A DNA stretch of 48,982 nt from Eshraghiella sp964441705 (GTDB lineage Bacteria > Bacillota > Clostridia > Lachnospirales > Lachnospiraceae). Position 1 is the stretch's first letter. Each line of letters opens with the position of its first letter. The position numbers and the translations under genes are program-made. This document shows positions 42,569-48,982 of the stretch, piece after piece. The notes below the pieces were generated by a model, which saw only the letters and a program-made list of their open reading frames with translations, was not told the DNA's origin and did no database searches. The stretch covers positions 1-48,982 of the forward strand of contig CAYTWF010000013.1 in the NCBI GenBank assembly GCA_964441705.1, written 5' to 3'.

Positions 42569-43375
42569 TTACACCAGTCTCATTATCAGATTGCCAACAA
42601 GCTCTGTGACTCTTACATTCCTAAGCAGAATAAATATTCCTGTCCATATCATAAGATACGTGATACCTGCTGCAAGACTGCCCTTCCTTCCCTTGAATGG
42701 AAAAGAACCATTATAGCCTCGAAGCAGCATGCTTTCATATACAACCTCTGCCCTGTCAACAGTTCTTAACAAAAGCTGTCCAAGAAGAGGTCCCCACGCG
42801 CGTATATTAATTCCCTTCTGTCCCGGCGCACGAAGTATATATGCCGTATATATCTCTCCTGCCTGCTCTATCAGCAGCACAAGATACCTGTATGTAAGCA
42901 GAATCTGTGTCACAATAACCTGTGGAATATGTATACATCTCAATGCATAGCATATATTCTCAATTCCTGTGGCAGCTATCAGAAGATATCCTGACATAAC
43001 CGCAAGAATACCCTTACAGATTAACACAAATGCAGAAATAATTCCATAAGATATATGAAGTCCTGCAATAATTACTGCTGTTTCTCTGTCAAAAATAATG
43101 TTAAAAATACCAAACAGTGCAAATACCGGAATAACCGGCCAGATTCTTTTAAGACAATGCTTAAATGATACAAGACTCATGGAGAAAATAATAAAGGGAT
43201 ATATACACATAACAAGAACCCCCGGCAAATCATATCTTCCGAAGGATACTACAAAGCCAAGAAAAGCCACTGTAACCAGCAGCTTAACAAGTGGATGAAG
43301 TCTGTGAACAAAGGTGTCCATCGAGGCTTCATCCTCAATTTCAATTATCTGATGAATTGCATTATCAGTTTTCAT
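42569..43375 (-). CDS. cbiQ: ECF nickel/cobalt transporter transmembrane protein
   Basis: The 268-residue protein is the T component coupling CbiO to CbiM. It begins after a short acidic segment with HRLHPLVKLLVTV, the usual start of CbiQ/EcfT. It has about five to six membrane helices, and contains coupling motifs with the small-residue patterns ILRAPGQKG and YESMLLRGYNG (the Ala-Arg-Gly type signatures contacting the ATPases). It overlaps cbiM by 11 bases. Confidence 0.92.
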   Translation of the reverse strand: MKTDNAIHQIIEIEDEASMDTFVHRLHPLVKLLVTVAFLGFVVSFGRYDLPGVLVMCIYPFIIFSMSLVSFKHCLKRIWPVIPVFALFGIFNIIFDRETAVIIAGLHISYGIISAFVLICKGILAVMSGYLLIAATGIENICYALRCIHIPQVIVTQILLTYRYLVLLIEQAGEIYTAYILRAPGQKGINIRAWGPLLGQLLLRTVDRAEVVYESMLLRGYNGSFPFKGRKGSLAAGITYLMIWTGIFILLRNVRVTELVGNLIMRLV

Positions 43376-44366
43376 TATGCGCTAATCTTTTCCTTCTCGC
43401 CTGTCCTGAGATAACACATACGCCTCCGCATACCAGTGCAACGGCTGCTGCACCAACAATACCTGCTACTGTGGTTCCTGATGGCTTGTCTGTACCATTA
43501 ACTGTGTAATCTGAAAGGACTGCGGTCTTATCTACAATTCCTGCAGCTGTGTCATAGACTCCACCCTCAGCTTCAACCTCCTCTGAGCCTGTGGTCTTAC
43601 CAATTGACCATTCCAGTCCGTCAGGATTAGAGGATGCCACAAGGGACACACCACCTGCAAAAATTATGGCAACTACTGCAAATATGGCAATAATCTTAGT
43701 ATATGAAAGTCTGTTAGTCTTACTCTCTGCGTGAATCATCTCCGGTCTTGTCTCATATACAAATATAAGAACAAGTCCTGTAAGTACTCCCTCTACCAGT
43801 CCAATAGCAAGATGTATTGGCTGCATCAGCGCAACAAAGGTTCCAAATGGAAGAGAGGTTATTCCGGAAGCAGTGGTCTCAAGTACAACTGAAAATGCAC
43901 CTGCCTGAAGACTCAGCACACATCCAAGAATTGAACCAAGCATAAGTCTAAGCTTGGAAAATTTATCCCTGACTATAGGCTTGTATATACAGAAATATCC
44001 TAAAAAGCATGCATAAAACGCCATGTTCCATATATTACAGCCAAGTGCCATAAGCCCGCCATCTGCAAAAATAAGACACTGCAGCAGCAGTACAACTATC
44101 ATTGACAGAAACGCTGAATACGGTCCTAACAGTGCTGCAAGCAGCAGTCCTCCACATATATGTCCGCTTGAGCCGGTTCCCGGTATTGTAAAATTAAGCA
44201 TCTGTGATGCAAATACGAACGCTCCCATAACACCCATAAGAGGAATCTTCTTCGTATCCTTTTCCTCCAGTGTTACCTTTCTAACTGAATATGCCGCAAC
44301 ACCAAGTGATGCAACACCCATAACTGCTGCCACCGCCGGTGCAACAAGTCCATCTGCCATATGCAT
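43365..44366 (-). CDS. cbiM: ECF nickel/cobalt transporter substrate component, CbiM fused to a PDGLE domain
   Basis: The 333-residue membrane protein starts MHMADGLVAPAVAAV. In CbiM/NikM the extreme N-terminal Met-His pair coordinates the metal, so the start is fixed. Helices with GTGSSGHICGGLLLAALLGP and LMALGCNIWNMAFYACFLG match CbiM. After about residue 235 a second region contains SSNPDGLEWSI and a final membrane helix, the PDGLE (NikN/CbiN-like) domain fused to CbiM. Fusion to PDGLE points to nickel or cobalt specificity; which one cannot be told. It is the first gene of the operon. Confidence 0.92.
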   Translation of the reverse strand: MHMADGLVAPAVAAVMGVASLGVAAYSVRKVTLEEKDTKKIPLMGVMGAFVFASQMLNFTIPGTGSSGHICGGLLLAALLGPYSAFLSMIVVLLLQCLIFADGGLMALGCNIWNMAFYACFLGYFCIYKPIVRDKFSKLRLMLGSILGCVLSLQAGAFSVVLETTASGITSLPFGTFVALMQPIHLAIGLVEGVLTGLVLIFVYETRPEMIHAESKTNRLSYTKIIAIFAVVAIIFAGGVSLVASSNPDGLEWSIGKTTGSEEVEAEGGVYDTAAGIVDKTAVLSDYTVNGTDKPSGTTVAGIVGAAAVALVCGGVCVISGQARRKRLAHNEN

Positions 44367-44371
44367 AATAA

Positions 44372-44442
44372 AATCACCTCGTAATTATCTTATGAGGTGA
44401 TTATATAGCATACTCTTTTATGCCCGCAAGCCCCGTGGGGGG
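44372..44442 (-). promoter_or_regulatory. cbiM promoter with two operator-like elements
   Basis: On the minus strand -35 TTGCGG (44424-44429) and -10 TATAAT (44400-44405) are 18 bases apart. Directly upstream lies CCCCCCACGGGG (44431-44442), a C-tract/G-tract inverted site like those bound by CsoR/RcnR-family repressors. Around the start site, AATCACCTC and GAGGTGATT (44372-44380, 44394-44402) form a 9-13-9 inverted repeat whose one arm includes the cbiM ribosome site GAGGTGA. Confidence 0.5.
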
Positions 44443-44445
44443 TTA

Positions 44446-45396
44446 TTATTTTTTATTAAGATACTCTTCTACAATATAGCGAGGGCGGTTCTTGGTCTCA
44501 AGATATATTTTACCAATATACTCTCCCATAATTCCCATTGAGGTAAGCAATGCTCCGCCAATTACCCACACCGACAGCAGTGTACTGGCCCAGCCCTGAA
44601 CAACGTGTCCGGTAAAATAGCTTACAAGCACATATACCAGCATAACCAGGCTTCCAAGGAACACCAGAATTCCAAGATGTGTTACCGCCTTCATAGGCTT
44701 AACACTTAAGGAGGTGATTCCCTCCAGCGCAAAGCTGACCATCTTACCCAGCGGATATTTGCTCTCTCCTGCCAGTCTTTCCTTACGTTCATACTTGACA
44801 ATCGTTGAAGGATAACCGATAAGCGGCACAATTCCCCTGAGAAAAAGATTGACCTCATGGAACTGTTCAAGTCCCTCAATTGCCCTGCGGCTCATTAGTC
44901 TGAAATCAGCGTGATTGTACACCAGGTCCCCACCAAGCCTGTTCGTCAGCTTATAAAAAGCCTGCGCTGTATGTCTCTTGAAAAAAGAATCCTTTTTCCT
45001 GCTGCTTCTCACTCCATATACAACATCATAGCCCTTGTCATTCTCTTCAATCATTGTTCCAAGAACCTGAATGTCATCCTGCAAATCTGCGTCCATGGAT
45101 ATCACAATGTCCGCATCACCTTTAACCGTAAGCAGTCCGGCAAGCAGAGCATTCTGGTGTCCTCTGTTCCTTGTAAGATTGATTCCGCCAAAAAGGCTGT
45201 CCTCCTTGTGAAGATCCTCAATAATTCTCCAGGTAAGGTCCATAGAACCATCATTTACAAAAATAATCCGGCTCTCTTGGGATATCATATTACTGTCCAT
45301 TAATTCATTTAATTTATTTCTAAGCTTGCCTGCTGTATCCTTAAGGACAGCCTCCTCGTTATAGCACGGCACAACAATGTATAGTATTTTATTCAT
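44446..45396 (-). CDS. Family 2 glycosyltransferase (GtrB/DPM-like)
   Basis: The 316-residue protein has an N-terminal GT-A domain (YIVVPCYNEEAVL, then IIFVNDGSMDLTW and ISMDADLQDD with the DxD metal site) and two C-terminal membrane helices (about 235-260 and 270-295). This is the architecture of GtrB, DPM-like and ArnC-type enzymes that load a sugar onto undecaprenyl phosphate at the inner face. The C-terminal EYIGKIYLETKNRPRYIV is typical. It is divergent from a polytopic DUF6056-like protein that could use the lipid-linked sugar outside. Confidence 0.9.
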   Translation of the reverse strand: MNKILYIVVPCYNEEAVLKDTAGKLRNKLNELMDSNMISQESRIIFVNDGSMDLTWRIIEDLHKEDSLFGGINLTRNRGHQNALLAGLLTVKGDADIVISMDADLQDDIQVLGTMIEENDKGYDVVYGVRSSRKKDSFFKRHTAQAFYKLTNRLGGDLVYNHADFRLMSRRAIEGLEQFHEVNLFLRGIVPLIGYPSTIVKYERKERLAGESKYPLGKMVSFALEGITSLSVKPMKAVTHLGILVFLGSLVMLVYVLVSYFTGHVVQGWASTLLSVWVIGGALLTSMGIMGEYIGKIYLETKNRPRYIVEEYLNKK

Positions 45397-45536
45397 AATA
45401 ACTGCCTCGGCATATTAATATTGTACAGATGTAACATTGTCTTAACTTTATCATAATTGTTTGTTAATTGCAATTAGTGTGGCATGTATGTTAAAATATT
45501 CCTTAAATTAATTAATGTTAAGAGGCGCAGTTCGTT
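45397..45536. promoter_or_regulatory. Divergent promoter region of the glycosyltransferase pair
   Basis: This AT-rich 140-base gap separates divergent genes. On the plus strand TTGCAA followed 17-18 bases later by TTAAAA/TAAAAT is a possible promoter for the DUF6056-like gene. No clear minus-strand promoter stands out. Confidence 0.35.
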
Positions 45537-47036
45537 ATGAAGAAAAAAACTTATCTATATATATTGATTCTTATATTTGCAGCATCACTTATTCCAATGT
45601 ACATTATTGGCATCTATGACCACCCAAGCGTTGACGATTACTATTATGGAGTGGACACCGCCAGAATCTGGCAGGAAACGGGCTCACTATCAGCCGTGAT
45701 TAGAGAATCTTTCAGCCAGATGATTACTACCTACCATGACTGGCAGGGTAATTTTTCCGCGATATTCCTTATGAGACTCCAGCCAGGTATCTTCGGAGAG
45801 TCCATGTATACAATTGCTCCGTTTTTATTAATAACTACCTTTGCCGCTGCAATGCTGGGCTTTTTCTACTGTTTTCTGCGTAAATGGTTTCACGCCGGAA
45901 GACTTGCCTCCATTGTAACTGCTATTTGTGTAACCTTTGCCGCTATACAGTTTACTTACGTTCCGTCGGACTCCTTTTACTGGTACAACGGTTCAATATA
46001 TTATACTTTTTTCTTTTCTCTGATGCTTGTACTTTTTATTCTTGTTACCATAACCATACGAACCAGCCGCAGGGTACCTAAGGCAATATGCTTTATTCTG
46101 GCGGCAGCACTTGCATTTATTATTGGCGGCGGCAACTATTCAACCGCTCTTTTTACCACAATTATTCTTGTGCTTATGGTTCTGTGGTATATTCTCAGAA
46201 AAAGAAAGGTATCCATCCCACTGCTTACAATTATGCTGTGCTCTCTGCTGGGTCTTGGAATCAGTATTGTTGCTCCCGGCAATGCAATCAGGCAGGAGGC
46301 TGTTGGTGGAAGCACCGGCATAATCAAGGCACTCCTGTATTCCTTTGCTTATGGCGGCTACAATATCGCCAGTTCAACAACTGCTCCGGCAGTGGCACTG
46401 TGGGTTATTCTGCTTCCTGTTTTTTACCGTATTGGCAGGAACAGCGGTTTCCGTTTCAGATATCCCCTTCTCGTGCTGCTGTTCTCCTACGCAGTCTACT
46501 GTTCCCAGGGAACGCCTGTATTCTATGCTCAGGGACTTAGAATGCCATATCGAATGATGAACATTATTTATTTTACCTATTATATTTTCATGACCTTCAA
46601 TCTTATATATCTGATGGGTTGGCTGGGGAACCATTGGGGACACACACCTGTTATGACAGCCTTCGAGCGTATATATGATAACGCCAGACACAGAGCCATC
46701 TATATTGTAGCTGTAGCTGCTGTATTTGCCGTTACTGTTATTGGATTAATACGGGTTGGCGAGGCTGAGTATGGAAGTCCTTCTTTTTCAGGGCTGACAA
46801 CCTCCATGAGTGCTGCTTACTCCCTTATTAATGGAGAGGCTGCTGTATATGATACAGAGATTAATGACAGAGTGGAACTGCTTACCACCACTGATGAAAT
46901 GAATGTTGTACTTGAACCATTAAGTGCCACCCCATATACAATCTTTCACACGGACATAACCACGGACCCGCTGCACTGGAAGAATGCACACATGGCGTTA
47001 TATTATGGGAAGGCATCTGTAAGGCTTGATGAATAA
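45537..47036 (+). CDS. Polytopic membrane protein, DUF6056-like (possible GT-C glycosyltransferase)
   Basis: The 499-residue protein has about eleven membrane helices. The first extracytoplasmic loop contains IYDHPSVDDYYYGVD, an acidic Asp-Asp motif where GT-C-fold enzymes have catalytic aspartates, followed by TTYHDWQGNFSAIFLMRLQP. I associate this pattern with DUF6056 proteins, found beside GtrB-type transferases. The C-terminus is a short soluble domain (about 420-499). A role in adding sugars to cell-surface polymers is inferred from fold and neighbour only. AGAGGCG precedes the start. Its stop codon directly abuts the stop of the opposing ABC gene. Confidence 0.75.
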   Translation: MKKKTYLYILILIFAASLIPMYIIGIYDHPSVDDYYYGVDTARIWQETGSLSAVIRESFSQMITTYHDWQGNFSAIFLMRLQPGIFGESMYTIAPFLLITTFAAAMLGFFYCFLRKWFHAGRLASIVTAICVTFAAIQFTYVPSDSFYWYNGSIYYTFFFSLMLVLFILVTITIRTSRRVPKAICFILAAALAFIIGGGNYSTALFTTIILVLMVLWYILRKRKVSIPLLTIMLCSLLGLGISIVAPGNAIRQEAVGGSTGIIKALLYSFAYGGYNIASSTTAPAVALWVILLPVFYRIGRNSGFRFRYPLLVLLFSYAVYCSQGTPVFYAQGLRMPYRMMNIIYFTYYIFMTFNLIYLMGWLGNHWGHTPVMTAFERIYDNARHRAIYIVAVAAVFAVTVIGLIRVGEAEYGSPSFSGLTTSMSAAYSLINGEAAVYDTEINDRVELLTTTDEMNVVLEPLSATPYTIFHTDITTDPLHWKNAHMALYYGKASVRLDE

Positions 47037-48650
47037 TTACAATTTAATTATTTTATTATACAAATGTTTATTATCAACATTGTTATGTGATATCTTAACA
47101 AAAATATATTTATCTCTATTTTGTAAAATTTCCGTTTCAATATGATTTAACAAATTTTTACTTTGTACATCCAAACCAGACTCGGTTTCATCCAAAAGGA
47201 CTACAGATACATCGTCCTTTCTTGCCAATAGCTTCATAATAATAGCCTTCTTTTTCTCTCCGCCAGAGAAGTGGCGTCCATTATCAGTTATCATATCTGA
47301 ATTATTTGAATAGTCTATTTTGTCAAAATACTCTTTTAATTGTTTCTCAGTTATAGGCTTATGGGCTACAGCAGAAAGATATTCCTGAAATGTGCCATTA
47401 AGAAGTAATTCTTCCTGGCTTAAATAACAAATGCTTCTATAAAGGGTTTGCCTGTCTATAGCTTTATAGGATAAATTATTATAGCTAATATTTCCTTCCG
47501 TTGGAGAGATAATGCCAGCCATCAGCTTCAGCAAACTGGATTTACCACTTCCATTTATACCTTCAATCAAAACTGCATCACCTTTTGACAGTGAAAATGA
47601 AATATTTTCAAAAATATTTGTTACGCCGTCATATTTAAGCCCAACTCTACTAAATTGTATTGTCGATATCACCGGTGCGTCCATTAATTTTTCTTCTTCA
47701 GGTGTCTCCAATCCAATTATTTTATCTATGTTGTCAAAGGATGCTATATTTTTCATAAATCTAAACAGATTGTCTTCAATTGACTGACTTTTCTCAATTA
47801 TGAGGTTGGTAACAAAAATATAATACACCAGATTTCCTGTACTTATACTGGAGGATTTAAGAATGAGAAATCCTGTGATAAACATAATAAGTATTTGATG
47901 ATAATTATTAACAAGATTTTGCAGGAACATGGTTTTCTGATCAGTTTTAACTGCAATACCTATAAAATTATGTATACTCCGTCTGACCTTATCTTTGTAA
48001 TAGGTAATAAGCCCATTAGCACGTATCACATTAACCGCATCCACACATTCATTATTTACAGCATTGTCCTTTTTTAAGGCTTCATTTATTTTCATAGAGT
48101 TTCTTGAAATTATCGGTCTGGTAATTACAGAAAACGCCAGTCCTACTGCGACGGCAGCCAGCAGTATAATTGTTGTAGGCACATCTACATAAAAAGAAAC
48201 ACCCAGAAAAATCAATATCATAAACGTATCTGCTATAATATTCAGTGAATACATTATTATATTGCCATATATACCTATCACATCTGTAAAGAGAACGTTT
48301 TTCAAATAATCTGCATTATTATTGTGGTCATTATCATATTTGCAGTTCCAAATAATATCATATATTTTTTCCCTTATATACCAAAGAACTCTTTCACCCA
48401 GTAAATCGATATGCTTATACCACTTGATGTTAATGAAGCTGTAACATAACCACATTGCGGCATATATGACAATGCATAATAAAAAGACCTCCACCGTCTC
48501 AAACGTTTCTATTTGGGTTACCATATTCTTCATCGTTAATGGAATCGCTACCTGCAGCAATGACATTGCAAACATGATAATAAAACACATCAATGTCTGT
48601 TTTCTGTTGTTTTTTATTACATTCATAAATATTTTGAAAAATACCTTCAT
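47037..48650 (-). CDS. ABC transporter, fused membrane and ATPase domains (peptide-exporter-like)
   Basis: The 537-residue half-transporter has about six membrane helices in residues 1-300, then an ATPase domain with Walker A GINGSGKSS (about 364-372), Q-loop YLSQEE, signature FSGGEKKKAI, Walker B VVLLDETESGLD and switch His KISHNN. The fused layout resembles exporters of peptides or bacteriocins, but no peptidase domain or precursor peptide is seen. Base composition is clearly AT-richer than the rest of the window and codons favour A/T ends, which suggests recent transfer. AGAGG precedes the ATG. A truncated helix-turn-helix gene is divergent from it. Confidence 0.85.
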   Translation of the reverse strand: MKVFFKIFMNVIKNNRKQTLMCFIIMFAMSLLQVAIPLTMKNMVTQIETFETVEVFLLCIVIYAAMWLCYSFINIKWYKHIDLLGERVLWYIREKIYDIIWNCKYDNDHNNNADYLKNVLFTDVIGIYGNIIMYSLNIIADTFMILIFLGVSFYVDVPTTIILLAAVAVGLAFSVITRPIISRNSMKINEALKKDNAVNNECVDAVNVIRANGLITYYKDKVRRSIHNFIGIAVKTDQKTMFLQNLVNNYHQILIMFITGFLILKSSSISTGNLVYYIFVTNLIIEKSQSIEDNLFRFMKNIASFDNIDKIIGLETPEEEKLMDAPVISTIQFSRVGLKYDGVTNIFENISFSLSKGDAVLIEGINGSGKSSLLKLMAGIISPTEGNISYNNLSYKAIDRQTLYRSICYLSQEELLLNGTFQEYLSAVAHKPITEKQLKEYFDKIDYSNNSDMITDNGRHFSGGEKKKAIIMKLLARKDDVSVVLLDETESGLDVQSKNLLNHIETEILQNRDKYIFVKISHNNVDNKHLYNKIIKL

Positions 48651-48686
48651 GTCATCAACCTCTTAATTTATGTCTTGTATTTATCC

Positions 48687-48704
48687 TATAATACATTTAT
48701 TATA
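48687..48704. promoter_or_regulatory. AT-rich palindrome in the divergent region
   Basis: TATAATA-CATT-TATTATA is a perfect 7-bp inverted repeat centred between the ABC exporter and the helix-turn-helix gene. It includes TATAAT on both strands, so it may form two face-to-face -10 boxes or an operator. Confidence 0.4.
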
Positions 48705-48755
48705 AATCCATAAAATAAAGAGTAACTATAAAACTTATACGATTATGGGGCAAAA

Positions 48756-48932
48756 ATGAAGCATACAAGCAATGTTAAAATAGGAGAAGTAATACGAAAT
48801 TTTAGAATTGAGCAAAAATTAACTCAATCAGAACTGGCGGATGGAATATGCACAAAGGACTGTATCTATGCTATAGAAAAAAACAAAGTATTTCCTTCTT
48901 TTTATATACTTAATAATTTATCTACCAAATAA
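48756..48932 (+). pseudogene. Truncated Xre/Rgg-type helix-turn-helix regulator
   Basis: A 58-codon frame starts ATG at 48756 with GGGG upstream and encodes an N-terminal HTH: GEVIRNFRIEQKLTQSELAD, then GICTKDCIYAIEKNKVFPSF. The pattern SELADGIC...IE resembles regulators of the Rgg/PlcR type that carry C-terminal TPRs sensing peptides. The frame stops after ILNNLSTK, before the usual end of the HTH fold, and the following bases look like an insertion-sequence end. It was too short to be obvious, but the fold is clear. It probably once controlled the divergent ABC gene. Confidence 0.7.
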
Positions 48933-48982
48933 ACTGTACCCCAAGTCAAGGACACAATAGAATAGAGTTCCTACCTAAGTGT
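48933..48982. mobile_element. Possible end of an insertion sequence
   Basis: Right after the truncated regulator the sequence reads ACTGTACCCCAAGTCAAGGA, which resembles termini of IS3-like elements (TGTACCCC...GTCAAGGACA) known to me from Clostridia. Only about 48 bases are in the window, so the transposase and other end are not visible. Confidence 0.45.

Noticed and set aside
44372..44442. NiCo (czcD) or cobalamin riboswitch before cbiM
   Set aside because: The leader after the predicted start is only about 27 bases and has none of the conserved riboswitch blocks.

Overview
The window looks like chromosome of a low-to-moderate GC Gram-positive Clostridia, most likely Lachnospiraceae. The evidence is the gene set and order (dnaX, ybaB and recR as one run; a T-box leader on metG; a large Gram-positive-type SRP RNA with Alu domain; an M23 hydrolase with LysM and G5 domains; a CBS/DRTGG inorganic pyrophosphatase) together with strong AGGAGG ribosome sites and TTGACA/TATAAT promoters. 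The genus cannot be fixed from sequence alone. Most genes lie on the minus strand.

Layout. 1-3.1 kb: a small membrane-anchored protein and a DUF4143-type ATPase whose promoter is abutted by five 23-bp repeats, then a lipoprotein. 3.1-7.9 kb: a polyamine ABC operon, potA-potB-potC-potD, with potA split by a frameshift and preceded by a structured leader. 8.0-9.1 kb: an HD-GYP gene on the plus strand. 9.2-19.3 kb: envelope and housekeeping genes (murA, an M23 peptidase with WalR-like boxes, an operon of a small membrane protein, pyrophosphatase, flavin reductase and shikimate kinase, a zinc-ribbon membrane protein, dtd, transketolase).

19.4-32.6 kb holds the most notable region: pfkA-dnaX-ybaB-recR followed without a break by three genes resembling JetA, JetB and JetC of Wadjet/Mks SMC complexes. 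In the fourth slot, where Wadjet has the JetD nuclease, lies a 918-residue protein with a TPR-like N-terminus, a long acidic linker and a degenerate CbbX/SpoVK-like AAA domain. No JetD is present in the window. This is the best candidate for a poorly described system: a nuclease-less, Mks-like condensin built into a replication/repair operon.

32.6-39.7 kb: SRP RNA, tadA, a GNAT acetyltransferase, and a T-box-controlled metG-tatD-DUF3592-rsmA operon followed by a DUF6128-like gene whose ribosome site is folded into the rsmA terminator. 39.7-44.4 kb: an apparent six-gene operon joining a nickel/cobalt ECF transporter (cbiM, cbiQ, cbiO), a CsoR/RcnR-family metal sensor, an HD hydrolase and a membrane diguanylate cyclase. 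44.4-47 kb: a divergent pair of glycosyltransferase and polytopic DUF6056-like protein. 47-49 kb: a visibly AT-richer segment with a peptide-exporter-like ABC gene divergent from a truncated helix-turn-helix regulator that runs into what looks like the end of an insertion sequence.

All product calls come from motif recognition and remembered family features; no database search was possible. Start codons were moved from the longest reading frame wherever a Shine-Dalgarno sequence or family length argued for it.
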